Below are positions 35,137 to 48,547 of a stretch of DNA of 64,000 nt, piece by piece. The translations under genes and the position numbers were made by a program. Numbering within the stretch: the stretch's first letter is position 1; every line of letters begins with the position of its first letter. The notes under the pieces are model-generated. The model saw only the letters and a list, made by a program, of their open reading frames with translations, was not told the origin of the DNA and did not search any database. Origin of the DNA: Thunnus maccoyii (Eukaryota > Chordata > Actinopteri > Scombriformes > Scombridae); assembly GCF_910596095.1 (NCBI RefSeq), contig NC_056533.1, forward strand, positions 4,208,501-4,272,500, written 5' to 3'.

Positions 35137-35700
35137 GTGTTGGGCCACCATGTGCTGCCAGAACAGCTTCAATGCACCTTTGCATTGATTCTACAAGTCT
35201 CTGGAATTCTTCTGGAGGGATGAACACCATTCTTCAAAAAGATATTCCTTCATTTGGTGTTTTGATGATGGTGGTGGAGAGCGCTGTCTAACATGTCAGC
35301 TCTAAATCTCCTATAGGTGTTCAACTGGGTTGAGATCTGGTGACTGAGAAGGCCATAACATATGATTCACATCATTTTCATACTCATCTAACCATTCAGT
35401 GACCCCTCGTGCCCTGTGAATTGGGGCATCCTGGAAGAGACCACTCCCAATCAGGATAGAAATGTAAACTTTGTATTGATTTGCAGTGACCCTTCCCTCT
35501 AAGGGGACAAGTGGACCCAAACCAGCAAAATTCCCCCCACATAAGCATAAGGCCTTGGCCACACAGCCTACCTCTAATTGAGCAGCACTGAACTGCTGCG
35601 GCTTGCATGCATGTGGTGTCCACACAGACAGCGTTGCTGCTGCTATGTTTCTACATAGAGTTTGACTTTGATACTGGCTATCAATAATAGAATGTTTCAT
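35137..35700 (-). pseudogene. Tc1/mariner-type transposase fossil
   Basis: The minus-strand frame 35700-35311 ends with IHRARGVTEWLDEYENDV, then NHMLWPSQSPDLNPVEHL, the DDE-domain signature of Tc1/mariner transposases (SPDLNP followed by EHLW). The expected Trp codon after EHL is TAG. The frame beyond it continues in pieces to about 35137, where GGPTPYL in another frame matches the usual C-terminal end. Upstream, GLGPLVPLEGRVTANQY fits the mid catalytic domain, then residues are missing around FQDAP. It is N-terminally truncated and cannot make an active enzyme. Confidence 0.85.
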
Positions 35701-36480
35701 GTCATGTCATTATAAATTTAATTTATATTTAGTTTAGACAGAAAAAGGTTAAGAGGCGTGTGCTCAGTTGTGAAAATAAATCAATTATATGTGAGTTGAG
35801 TTCAACCCCTGCTGTCACCGCTCCAAGTGAAGAAAATCCCTCCAGATGACACCAAGTTCCCCAAACGAGCCAAACACATTCCAACAATCACTGCAATCTT
35901 AATATAACCCTAAGTGATGACTAAGTATTCTCTACCTCCTGCATGAACAATAAAGTATTATGTGGCCAATTTAATCTGAGAATCAAATACCCCAAAATAC
36001 TTATCATTTAATTGCGTAAATCTTTTACATGGACTGATGATTTCCTAAAATGTAGTTATGACGTACCACCTGATCAGAGTTAATACTGACTATGCTTGGA
36101 TCCATCCACATCCTCTTGGGTATTAGACATATTGACAAATGGACCCATGACGTGTGGTAGTAAATTGAGACCCTTCCCAAACCTGATTGGACTGAGTATC
36201 AGTCTCTGGTCAGTGAAGGCCTCTATTGTATGGAGTACTGAGGCTAAATTAGGGTTAGGGTTAGGGTTAAGGCATCGAATGCATCTTGAATGATCACTTG
36301 TGATCGGATTTTCCTCCCCTGCTCACATTTGACCATGGGGAAACTTCGACCACAGGTAAACAGAGAAAATAAACACTTGTGCTCATCCATGGAGCAAGAG
36401 AGGAAGGTCCTAGCAGCTGTTTGATGCCTCAGCTTGGGTACAGACTTCAGAGCCTCGTCCGCGTTGTTTGGCAGAGGCAA
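35701..36480. other. Gene-free stretch with a short telomere-like repeat
   Basis: No exon was recognised. The only notable item is (TTAGGG)3 at 36249-36266. Confidence 0.5.
36249..36269. repeat. Interstitial telomere-like (TTAGGG)3
   Basis: Three perfect TTAGGG units followed by TTA. Too short to mark a chromosome end or fusion by itself. Confidence 0.85.
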
Positions 36481-37300
36481 ATCAACTGTGTTTGGGAGCT
36501 TTGTCCTGCTATCTGCACAATGCAAAGTTGACTAATTGGTCCTTCAATGTGGCCAGGGAGCTATTTGAGTTCACATTACACTGCACACTTGCATTCCTGA
36601 CCACCTCCCAGTGTGGCTGGAGTTATCAGATCCTGACGCGTCCTCAATGCATTTTAGATGCATTCACACCTGTTTGTAGAAGAACAACACAATGAGCAAT
36701 GCCTTCCCTTCAAGAAAAAAGCTTTGGGCAATTCTTGATTATTTACCCAACTGAAATATTTCCAGCCAATCCTTTTGCCACCATCCACTTGACAAATGAA
36801 TCCAAACCCAGCCACGTGAAGTACCCCGACACAAAACCCCAAAGCATACATTTTAACTTTCCCTTTTTCTCTCCTCCAGCCATGAATGAAAGCAAGAATT
36901 TCAGGGCTCCTTTTTTAATTGACCTCCCCAAAATTCTCCCCCCACCACCAACCCCCAAAAAAACCCTCTTGGCACAAAAGAGTTTCTTTTCTGCAATAAT
37001 ACAAAGGTTATTAGCCAGGTCCTTTTCTTGGCCCCCCCTTTTAGCTGAGGAAAAAGGAGGTACCAGTAATCCAGAGCAAATCAAAATGACCTTTGAACCC
37101 TTTCTGCTGTACTTTTTCTCATGGGCAGATTTCTTTGGTGAGGCGGTGATCAGAGGGCTGAACCCGGCCGCTGCCTCTCGTCTCCTGACAAATCGCTGCT
37201 GAGCCTCTTTTGTCCCCATGACTTTGATCTCACCTGCTTGTCAGGCGCTTCAGAAAGAAGTCTAGTACAGTTCCAGCACACAGCAAACAAATTGGCAACT
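36480..37300. promoter_or_regulatory. Candidate long-range enhancer block upstream of fgf3
   Basis: About 800 bp of unique sequence with dense motif-like blocks. It includes TGACCTTTGAACC (37087-37099), the complement of a direct repeat of two nuclear-receptor half-sites with one-base spacing (DR1), and CTTTGATC (37222-37229), a TCF/LEF-type site. Overlapping open frames on both strands lack any family resemblance. The enhancer role is inferred. Confidence 0.35.
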
Positions 37301-39930
37301 ATTTTATTCTGCCTCCCTCTTTCTCCCTCTCTTTTATTTCTGCTCAGCCCGGTTCAGTCTTCAATTTCACCATGTTGATTTTGTTAATGGTACTTCCAAA
37401 GCTTCCAAATACAACTGAAAGTCACAGTTTATAACAGTTCACTCAGACAGTATAATTGAAAGAAACATTCCCACTTGTATTAGCTTTTACTTTAATGCCC
37501 TGTGGTGATAAAGAGGCTCAGTAGCAGACAGTAGCAGGACACAGCGAAGAAAAAAGGGCATAATTGTAAATAGAAAATGATGTAGAAAGAAGGTATTTGT
37601 ATCACTTAAATTTTGAGTGGATGGGCCGGATTTGCTGCCGTTCCTTTACAGTTGGGAAAAAGGAACTGAAAGTCAATCAGAAACGTCAGTGGAAGAGTAC
37701 ACAACACTGACTCTTCAATTTGTCTGCAATTTTTTTTTGGTAATGGAAGTGCTTTGGAAAAGTTGGTTACTGTTGTGTCTTGACATTTTAGCCTGACTGG
37801 GAACCATCCACATATAGTAGCTCTTTGGTTTACTCTTTAATTTGCATCAGCAAATACATTTAGTAGGAAATGTAAATCCACCTGGATTTTATGGCTCCAC
37901 TTTGACAACTCAAAGCACAAAGTTAGGGAAAGATAGTGAATTAAGCTGAACATTAAAAAGTCAGCACTGACTTGAAGCACAATATGAAACCAAAACCAAT
38001 CTTTCCCCAACCTTAATCAAGGCTTTAAGTAGTAACTAACAAAACATGGGGCACAAGACCTGAACCTCAGTGTATAGTGTCAAAGTTCTGTGCTTGGTAC
38101 ACCCGACCATCCATCCCGACCACGTCCTTATAACTAGGTATAAAAATGTCACACTTCCTGGATTGAAAAAGACATAATGTAAGGGTAACATAGGCGGCAA
38201 TAACATTTTCTCTTCGGAGGAATATATACTGTATTCATGAAGTTGTCATCTAGCATCTCTGTTTCTTCAAACATGTTTGAACAAGAAAATCACAATTGCT
38301 GAAATTGCACCAGTGCCCAGGGGCATATAGAATTCACACTACTGATCATACTGTTTCTTCTATTTTCATGTTAAGATTCAGGTAGTGTGTATATAGAAGC
38401 AGAGACAACAGGAAATAAAATAACCACAAATCTCTGCATATCTTACATATCACTGGACTTCCCCGAGTAATATTTATCCTATATAAACTGGAACTAAACA
38501 TCAAAATAATGGAGGAACTTATGTTTTTTTTAGTTGTGTTTTTACTTTGGTTTCTTTTCAGTCCAATTCTTTGGAATTCATTTTCTTTACAAGTTGATGT
38601 TTTGACATTCATTTTGTAAAGATATTCATGGTCCCCAGAAGATAAATCCCATTAACTTTGGTGACCCCTGATTTTTCCTGTAGCGCCACCATGGGGTGGA
38701 CATTTTTTTGGACATGTAGCTTTTTCATTTCCTTTGTACATTGTGTTGTGGGAGAATAGTGTCCATCAACAACACACTCAAAAATCAACAGCTTTTTAGT
38801 CTGCATACCAACCATTTTGAGTATTCATAATTTTGTCACTTTTCCAGTGTGAACACACTGCGTACTCAAATACCTGCTTATAATTGCTGTGTAGTATTGA
38901 TTAAAGACACAGCTTTGTATTTCTAAAGACTGTGGTCGCACTGTACAGATGTAATTTACACCTGGCTGACCTGATCACAATGCAAGCCCTCATCCCGACT
39001 GCAATGCTTTCTGCATTAACACTTTCATTACATACGTTTTTCCTTATCCAGATAAGAGATCCAGATTTGACTGCATGTGAATACCAGGTGGGATCTTTAA
39101 TTCACTAACATGTTCTTGTGAAATCACGGGGCAGTACCAAATGGCCCACAGCTTTCAGACTTTAGCATGTTAACTGAACAAAACAGTGAACTAGCAATGG
39201 ATTATGCTTTCATCAAATCATGGCTGTGTGTCAGTGGTGTTGGAGTTAACACACTGTCTGACTTATTTGAACAGTAACATTTGAATAAGCAGCAGGCATT
39301 TATGTTTCTGTCACGTGCACTTGGCACATCAAAGTCACAGGATTCCCTTTATGAGGATATAGGGGAGAAAAACAAACAGCAGGGCTTTTCTGTGTCTCCC
39401 ATGTATTCATTGTGCTATAAATTGGTTCTCATGCAGAACAGAGGAAATGTGAGTGAGCAGACAAATGCTGAAAGAGCTGAAATGTGGCTGGAAGGCTGAC
39501 GAAGCCTCACCAACAGTTTTTTTTTCTTTCTTTAAAAAGTCATGCTATATTCCATCAGAAGATGGATGAAAATAACAACCTCTGTAATGTTTTTCTCCCT
39601 TTCTCTTTCTTACACGCTTTCTCTATTTCGCTACTCTCTCTCTCTCTCTCGTTCTCGCACTGTCACTCTTTGTCTCTCATTCACTCGCTCTCCCTCTGTA
39701 ACCAGATAGGTCTGTCCTATACTCCTACAGCTCTTTGATTGTTAGCTGCAGGTTTCAGATGCCTGCAGAGCGGCTGCACCTTCTAACAGGCAAATGATTG
39801 TGGAAGGATGAAACTCTAGAGGCCATCAATGGCTGTGACAGACAAACACACAGGAACGCGCACACACAAACTACCGCATGTAAAAAATACAAAAAAAAAA
39901 TACAAAAAACATTCACATTCATGTTACACA
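37301..39930. other. Gene-free intergenic stretch
   Basis: A repeat-like fragment at about 38740-38795 resembles 8776-8832. A CT-rich simple repeat occurs at about 39600-39690. No exon or RNA gene was recognised. Confidence 0.45.
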
Positions 39931-39937
39931 CACCTAA

Positions 39938-39939
<2 letters not shown>

Positions 39940-39987
<48 letters not shown>
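39940..39987. repeat. (CA)24 microsatellite
   Basis: Uninterrupted CA run of 48 bp. Confidence 0.97.
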
Positions 39988-39989
<2 letters not shown>

Positions 39990-40274
39990 TAACAGTGTGT
40001 GTGGGGGGTGGGAGGTGGGAGAACAGTAAATTAGTTGTGGTGTTGAGCTTTTAAACAGAAGTTTATCCTGTTTATCTGAGGCAGGCTGTCTTTGAAGTGT
40101 TTCTTTCCTGATAACATCTAATTATTAGTTTGTCTCAAAACATTAGAAATCAATCAAAACTATAGAAATCACCCCCTCTACATATCAAGGAAAGTTTTTT
40201 TTTTTAAAGCAGACATGTATTTTTGTCTTCTTTCCAACTTGAGGACCCGACAGCCAGGTTGGGAACAGAAAAAT

Positions 40275-40555
40275 TAACAATTTAGATTTGATTAAACATT
40301 TCAAAAGTAATTTATCAAGCAAAAATTCAAAACATTTGCTGGTTCCAGCTTCTCAGATTTGAAGATTTGCTGCTTTTCTTTGTTTTATATCATTGTAAAT
40401 TTAATATTTTTAAGTTTTGAACTGCTGTTTGGACAGTGATTCAGTTGGACATTTTGTTTCTGAGAATATATAGACTAAATGATTAAGGGGGCATTTTATT
40501 AAAAAATACTTGATTGATTGATAATGGAAGTAATTATACATTACAGCTTTAATAT
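40275..40555 (+). repeat. Fish interspersed repeat, relative of 12710-12900
   Basis: Blocks CAGCTTCTCAGATTTGAAGA, TTTGCTGCTTTTCTTTGTT and TTATATCATTGTAAATTTAA, ending ACATTACAGCTTTA. The same family and order as at 12.7 kb, here longer. Confidence 0.7.
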
Positions 40556-41700
40556 TTTTGCAAAGTTACATATAAATGACATTATAGCTATCTATAGTCT
40601 CAGGTTTTGAGGTTGAGGGAGCTTATGATGGATGAGTGGATGCTCTCTCCCGCTGACAGTGATGAAACAGCTGATATAAGGAGCTCATTTGAAATTGAAT
40701 GTTGTCTCATTTCCCCATGATACTGGACAATTGAGGACAAACCCTGGCTGCTCCATAGGGGGCACTGCATGAAAAACCTGCTGAGTATGTGGAAGATGGA
40801 TGAGATGGTTTTACCTGGGTTCTCCATGCTACTATTTGTCTCCTTTAAAGGGATATGATGTGGTTAACAGCCAAAATAGTTCCCATCCGGGGGCAAGGTG
40901 AGAAGATCGATATCAATCTCATGTCTGTGTGTTTAGTACAGAAAGACTGATTCACTAGAGGAATAATGTGTAGTGATGGTCAGTGACTGTTTCCCACTAG
41001 GCCAGGTTTACTTGAAACGTTTCTTGCAGACCGCCTTCCTTTCAGAGGGAGGCTGAGATCACTCAGTAAGCTAGTTGGCCAGATGACAGACATCTGTCTT
41101 GAAGGTACTTGAGGCGGCAATCTGTTTGCTTTTGTCTTTCAGCCGACATGCAGCAGCTATGTTAATGCCTCTCTAAGGCCTCTCTGCTGCCTCTGAGCAG
41201 TTTCCCAAAGTCCTTTTATTCACCTGCATGCAGTAGTATGCAGGTAAATATTTAGTATTTCCCCTCAATTTCAACTTCATCAACAACCTTTGACCCTTTT
41301 TCATGCTTGGCCTTATTTCAGCAGTGTATTTGCATTGTGTAACTTCCTCCCAATGTAGGTTTTTACTGGCAGAGAACCCCTCCTTTCCGTGATGATATCA
41401 CCAGCACAGAGTTTGCAGAAGTTGCCACTGAGTCAGCAGGTGTTGAAATAACTTGCATGAAAAATAACGTCACGTGGGAATCAGTGCTAACGTTAGCAAG
41501 CCAGGCTAACTACTATTCACTTTCCGAGTGGATGATGAACTTTTAAGAACTCCTCCCCAATACTGAATGTTGTAAAGGGACAGATCTTTAAATTGCTAAT
41601 GGTCAATAGCTAACACTATGACTTGGAACACTAGGACTTGTATTAACATTTGCAGTCCATACAGTATGTTATTGGTCTTGGGAAATGCCCACCCAGATGC
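40556..41700. other. Gene-free intergenic stretch
   Basis: No recognised gene, repeat ends or RNA. Short frames only. Confidence 0.45.
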
Positions 41701-41707
41701 TTGAAGC

Positions 41708-42335
41708 TTGGACTACATCTACATTAAGCCTACATTCTAAAACACAGTTTTCAAGCAAAAACAACTCACATCCTTCGCAGGAGTTTCAGCTTGTTTCTGC
41801 AAATACCTCCGTCCACATTAAAACGCCCCAACTGGTAATTCTCCTCCTACTAGGCGTATGTGGAGGACAGATGAGCAAGTCAGCCAGAAAAGCAGCAAAG
41901 TAGAAACTACTATTACTATTTCCGTTTCCGCGGTGACTTTTTGTTTACTGGGAGAAGATTACAACAATGTCAGCGAAAAAAGAGGTAGATAGCTACATTT
42001 AACTCTAAACAATAAAAGCAGACAATAAAGAGAACAGCACTAACATGAAGTCGTCCGCCATTATTGTTGTCATGTTTCTTTCTCTTTCTCTTACAATGAA
42101 ATATCGCGCTACTGCCATCATCTGTTTTGTCACCAATATGATAGTGTTTCTACAAAGCTCCGTTGTCTCTCATACATACTACACATCAAGCCGGCATTTT
42201 CACATTTACACACTCTGGAGGACATTTTGGAAAAGCTCAGTTTTCAGGGGAGGAAAACACCATTTTAGTCTGGACGGAGGGCCGAAACGGAGAGAAAAAG
42301 ATGCATTTACAAATTTAGCCGGCTTAGTGTGGACC
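41708..42335. mobile_element. TIR element with GTCCACACTAAGCC-type ends
   Basis: Left TTGGACTACATCTACATTAA, then GCC, is an imperfect inverted match to the right CGGCTTAGTGTGGACCA. Subterminal ACACAGTTTTCAAGC pairs with AGCTCAGTTTTCAGG-type sequence. Resembles a common teleost MITE; no transposase. Confidence 0.6.
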
Positions 42336-43920
42336 AGGTCATTTCCATAAATTTGTACACAAATGTTTTTTATCCTTTTTTTTATCTTTATTGTTTTATC
42401 TTTATTATTTAAAAAGTAAATGTGGTTTCATACTTTAGATTTTCTTACACAAAGGTATGGATAATTTAATCTAATTTAAGTTCCACTTTAAGTGAAACGT
42501 GAAAAGAAAATCATGCCATTGCATATTTAACAGGCTGTTTTTCTTAAGCTATGGTGGTTGATGGCTGATGATATTCAACCACAGTTATTAGAGCTACTTC
42601 ATATTGACCTGGATGCTGCAGCCTGTAACATTGGAGGACTACTTGCCTCATATGGAAGGGTGAGTTGATGGGTGAGGGCGTGAGGGTAAGGGAAGGGGAT
42701 AAAACAGGTTGAGGAGGAGGGATGTAAGGTAGTTTGAGGCCGGCGATGGTGAGGCTAGGTGGGATTCAAAGGGTCTGGGCGGAGAGGGAGGAACAATGAG
42801 TCTGCAGAGAGGAGGGAGGCAGCGTGGGAGAAAATTTGCAGTCTGAATACAGCAAGAGCTAATCGCACCAAGAGTTGGAGCAACATGGGGTTTTGATGGC
42901 GGATTCTTGAATTTGACTGCTGTGTACTCACTTTTTTTCTTCAGTAAGATCAGCTGAGGTTGAAGGCTTCCTAGAGGTCGGTGTGGCTCTTTAGTTGGGC
43001 ACTCAACATCAGTTTGGGGGTTGCAGATGATTTATCTGCATTCTGTTGCATTTTATCTTATTTTCTGCAAAAATATAAAAGTTACCCATGACATGCATGA
43101 GAAACTCATTTTCATTTCAAGTGGTGCATTTGCTTTGCTATGAAATTAAGAAAAGGTCACTTACTCCTTCTTCACTCTTAACTCTGTGTCCCTATGTGCC
43201 CCTTTTCCAGAGCCCTCCTCAAACACACACACATGCACAGAGCCAATGGTTGCAGAGTTGTTTGTCATTCAGTGAAGTTGTGCTTTCTAAGCTGGGGGCC
43301 ATTGTTGTGTGTAATGACACTTGACATGAGGTGACATGCTGAAGTAGTTGGGGCAGATTGCAGGATGCCAAATTAGGGCGCAGACAGCAAAGCAGAGGAG
43401 AAGAGAGATGAAAACAAATATCTCATTCTTTAAGATGTGTTTACAGAAAGCATTGTCATCCAAACTAGAATGGCAGCTATAAATACACTGAAATTGCAAA
43501 AAGACATGCCCACTGGAATATAGACATACCACTTCTATGCTCACTGTGTATAGTTTGATCAACTGGTCATGATGTGGGTGCTCACACTGGTCATAACCAA
43601 TTGGTTTTGACTATTGACAGTCCCCATTAAGTTTCATTCAGACAAGATGGCCGCATCCTCAACAACGTTGACAATAAAGAGAAAGGCAGCTTGACTTTTT
43701 GCAGTTAACTTATAATATTCATACAAGTTCTTTACAGTTTGACAGCCATATTATTGATCGTTCGGACAATTAATCTGAATCAAACTGAATGTCAAATGAC
43801 AGGCAATCTGGTGGAAATTTGGCTCGATTCTGAATTTAGTTGGGGGCAACCAGCTCCTGTTTAAAACTGGGTTTATTTCATATAGTGTTTGCCCAGCATA
43901 AAATGTAAGGATTTATTGTT
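42336..43920. other. Gene-free intergenic stretch
   Basis: A G-rich purine stretch at about 42655-42850 (repeated GAGGGTGAGG, GGGAGG phrases). No coding sequence was recognised. Confidence 0.4.
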
Positions 43921-43929
43921 AATAATAGA

Positions 43930-44310
43930 GGTGAGCGAGTACACCATTATCTGTTATCTGTTCGACCAACTAAATTATCTGTATCCGTATCTGTACTTGG
44001 AATGGCGGGGCCTAACCGGAAGTTGGTATTTTAAGCCTGAAATGGATATGGGTTGAAGCAGTGAGAGTCGTGAACTGTTAATCCCTGTGGACAGAGTGGC
44101 TGTGATGATGGCAAGATTGTGTTGTGTGGCACAGCAGCAGTGAACTTTGCAAAGGCTCTGTTTAGTGTTCTGTGTGTGGCTAGCCTATCATGGAACAATG
44201 TGAACCCAGCTACCCAATGAGGATTTTCCTTCATCACGAGTATGGATATTGACACATTTAGTTGGATGATACTCGTTTCATCCGAGTATTCGGCTAGTTA
44301 ATAACAGACG
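43930..44310. repeat. Probable fish interspersed repeat (ATTATCTGTATCCGTATCTG)
   Basis: The GTGAGCGAGTACACC, ATTATCTGTATCCGTATCTG and TGGATGATACTCGTTTCATC phrases are familiar from dispersed fish repeats. Ends were not defined. Confidence 0.5.
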
Positions 44311-44813
44311 GACGTTGACATTTGGTAGGCAGAGGTTCCTTCTACTTCCAAAGCCTGGAATTATGCTCAAGTTTAACTTTTGTTCATATCCACAGTCCAT
44401 CTTTTAATGCTACCACCACTTAACCCATTGCCAGAAAAGAATCATGGAGTAAAAGATTCTGGAAAAAGTTCAGTTTAATGACAACATTTTTTAATGTTCA
44501 GGGCCAGTATTTTTAAAATGACTTTCATTTCTCCAAGTGGCAAAGGCACTATGGTTAAGGTTAGGCAACTAAGACACTAGGTTGATGTTAGGGAAGTCGG
44601 TATTGGTTTCCGATTTGACAATGCCTGACAAAGATCCCTGTTAGATAAAACATTGCTCTGTTAAATTTGCTGGATGCTATCAGTGAACTGTACACTCGTC
44701 TGACTTGTTTGCCTAAATGCCAACTTTATCTGCAAGTCTGTGAGAGAACATGAATTAATTTTAATTAGTTTATAATCATCTGAAAATGAGAATGGTTGTG
44801 TTTTCATTACCTT

Positions 44814-45079
44814 AGAATGAGCTCTTTATATCTACACATGGAGCAGGTCCTCTTCCACGGAGCCCGCCATTTTACACCACCATGTTGCTACAGTAGCCCA
44901 CAACGGACAAACCAAACACTGACTCCAGAGAGGGCCTTTCGTGTTTTTCACTAGTTTCGTGGCCATTGTAGGTTCTCCTACATACTTGGAAGGAGAGGTG
45001 AGGGGAGGTGTATTCATTTGGGTGCAATCTGCAACCTCACTGCTAGATGCCACTAAATCCTACACACTGGTCCTTTAAG
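44814..45079 (-). mobile_element. Common teleost MITE (AAAGGACCAGTGTGTAGGAT)
   Basis: The minus strand starts TTAAAGGACCAGTGTGTAGG, then ATTTAGTGGCATCTAGCAGT, GAGGTTGCAGATTGC, a family present in very many fish introns. No coding capacity. Confidence 0.85.
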
Positions 45080-48000
45080 TCCTCATACTTCTTATGAACA
45101 AAACTTAAAACTTACTTACAAACTTTCTTCTGTATCAACTCACAATCTTCATGAAGATATGAAGTGATACCATAGAGTTGATATGGTTGAAAGCTCAGAA
45201 AAAGCTTGAAAGTGGACCTTGTGTCGAGACAGACAAAACTGGGTGGTTCTAAGAGCTTACCAATTTTTTTCATGTTTTTGCAACTAATACAAGTTAAAAA
45301 TCATGGTTTAAACAAACTTTCACTGTTAGTTTGACTGTAGCCCCTGGTTGTCGAAGGTAAGCAAACCCAGTCCCCCACCTTGACCTAAGACTTACCTTTG
45401 CTACTGAAAGGAAACAATCAATTCTGGCATTCTTATGCAGAGGAGAGTCTCAAGATCTCTAATCTGGTGATATGACCAAGTTCCTGTTAAATTAATTAAG
45501 CAACTTGTGGGTCCATGTTACTTTTCTTAACTTGTAACAGATCAGAGTGAACAAAAAGTTTTCACCTCTGACTCAGACCAAAGAAAGAAAATGCAGGTGT
45601 GATCACTGTTGGAATGGCAGATGGCACATAGTTGAAAACCCACAGCTTTTGTTCTGACTGCTTTTCTGAAAGTGAAGGACTTGACAATGTGTGTGTGTTT
45701 TGGGTGAATATGGTACGAGATAATCACAGTGATTTGTTGGTAGACAGAAGCCACACATGTTAACGAGGTCTACATGTACGTTGAAGCATGGTGGGCTGTC
45801 TAATGAAAAGCAGACCAGTGTGTGTGTGTGTGTGTGTATGTGTATACTGAGCTGCATACCTCAGTGAGGAGGTGTGACACTATAATGCTTATTATTCTCC
45901 AATAAACACAAGGCACTTCCTGTTTCCAGGCTTCATACCTACAGGAAACTTTGAGGAGGAGCTTGTATCATGTGATGAGTTACACTAATGATTTGAAAAG
46001 ATACACTTCCACTGTTTGATACAATACAATTCCTGATGAAAAATAATAAACTGTATCTTTGTGAAAAAGCTGGCTGTGCTTCCCCAATTATTCTTAGATG
46101 CTAAGTACATGTACAATTAACATTACCACCCAACATCCTTTACCTGATTTGGACTACAGGAACCTGGTCCTTTTGGTTCCTGGACTGCAGTTCCCTCCCA
46201 GAAAGTCCTTTTGCCCAACACTTTCTGATAGTTTTCAAACACACATCCTTACTTTATATGCAATATTATTGTGAATTGTTGAATATGTCTGTGCCCTGTA
46301 TTGATACATTTGGATGACAATTGGTTTGACCTGTCTGAATATTAATCCAAAGTTTTTAAGCTTTCAACTGTTTGTTTAAATGTCCCTGCATTAAGTCTGA
46401 AATGCTGCCCCTAGAGCACAGTTTAAAGTGCGTAGAAACACTCCAAACCTGTCTTTAAAACCAGATTATGTAACTTTTAAAATAATGAATAACTTCTTAA
46501 AAATAAAAAGGTGAGATCATAAGCAATAAAACACACTATTCAGTTCACTACACTCAGGTATTTAGTGGCTTGGTCTGGTATGACCAGTAGCTTATGGCAG
46601 CTAATGTTAGCTGATGTTACTGTAGCAAAACTTACACAGATATTGATATGTAACAGACTTTCAGTTATAACATCACTAACTTCACTGACATTATAACTCA
46701 TCAGTATGACTGTTCCACTACATTTTACTTTGCACAGATAAATATTGCAATGGCTTTATCACAAAAGTAAACACACCTGATCAGGAGACATGTTTGTTTC
46801 CTGCCTGTGCTTTAGCCCCCAGAACGCATTTGTGGAGTATTGGAGTATAGTCAGAATTGCAGGTCACATGATGCACACTGACCCAAAAACCTTTTCCCAT
46901 ACACGGTTATAAATAACAGCTGTAAAATGATAACACCAACACTTTTGAATGACTCGAATTCTTATATCAGAATTGGATTAAGTCAAAGAGTCAAATGAGT
47001 GAATCAATCTTGATGTATGTGCCCTACAAGCATTTTTATCAGAGGAAATGTGTCACCATCTTGGATCACTGATTCCAGTTCTCTTAAAATCAGTTCTTGT
47101 GGTCCCATTCCACTCGCTCTGAGTGAGGTCGCCTAATGATGTCTTTAAAGCAACTGTTTGCATCCATTATTTTTGACATTATTTGTAATTGCCACTAGTG
47201 GTAACTGTGGCTGCTGTTCATAAAGGTTACATAGCATCACTTTAAAACTGCATATAGTCTGACAAACAGTTTGTAATGAGTAGGCTTCTTGGTGATTCAT
47301 TTGTTAATAAGGACCACATCCACCAGTGGAGAGATGTATACAATTTATGTCTGAGGCAGTTTGGTGCTGAAAGGACAAGATTGAAAGACGGACTTTGAGT
47401 AACTTAAAAAAACTTTTAGAATATATTATATATATTTACCAAGATGTTCTGAATATGCGTCAAGTAATGGATATTTTGACTTTTAAATGTCGTAAGAATG
47501 TCAGAGGGTTTTCTTGGGACATTTATGTCTGTATTTTTTTAACAAACCAGCCAATCACAAATCTTATCACCGAATGAAATGACACATTTAACCCAATCTG
47601 TTCTTATGGCTGTATGATATATTATAGCTGGTTCAAACAGTTTGAACTGTATGATCATAGCAAGACCAACTGAAAGGACAATCTGCTCTAAACCTGGTAA
47701 GATGCTAAATAGTGCTGCTAACACTGTAGTAGTTTCTCCTGTGGCCTGGCAGCAACAGGAGGAGGGGGAGTATGTGTGATCCCTCCCCAGGTAACCCTAC
47801 CTGTCCCTGAGGAGGGAGCTCTCTTCCTCCCTTGCCCATGCACCACACACTAGCTCCTCCATTAGCCGCAGCAATAGTCCTCCAGCACCGCTCCTGCCAT
47901 TTGTTGGCCCTTTTGTTGTGATACCTACTTAAAATATCAAAGCGGACAGAGCCTTCAATGAGACATCTGAAAACTGAGAAACACTGGTTTTATGTGTCAA

Positions 48001-48511
48001 TGCAGCACAATCCAACACCCCCGCCCCCGTTTGGCATGTCATTCATACTCTCTCTCTTTCTCTCTCTCCATCTCTCTCACTCTCTGTTTGGCCCTAGCTC
48101 GCTTGCTCTGTGCAGGTATCCCAAGTTGCAAAAGGCAGGGAGTAAAGGAGTAAAGCAGGCTTAGGGTGGGACATGAATGGTTGACATGGTTGGGACCAGA
48201 ACAATAAGTGAAGTCAGGAAATCAAAGGCTCTAAATACAGGGAACCAGGTCAAAGGCATTGCCATGTTACTAGTGTGTGTGTGCGTGTGTGCGTGTGTTA
48301 GGCCAATCATTGCTCTCACAGAGCAGCTATGTGCACCAGATCTTCCTGACTACTTCCTCTCTGTGTGATTAGGCTGACCAGACACAGTCTAAACTGCCCT
48401 GTGTGTAACTGCGTATGTGTGTATGTGTGTGTGTGTGATTAAGGGGGAGACTTTTTAAGGCCTGAGGCAATTCACAGTGCCAAGCCAGGCTGACATTAGT
48501 TTCAAAGTGCA

Positions 48512-48547
<36 letters not shown>

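Noticed and set aside
35311..35700. Functional transposase gene
   Set aside because: A stop replaces the conserved Trp after NPVEHL, residues are missing around FQDAP and the N-terminal DNA-binding part is absent.
36699..37219. Two long overlapping open frames on opposite strands (167 and 158 codons)
   Set aside because: Neither shows a domain, signal or splice pattern; the stretch looks like noncoding sequence with few stops.
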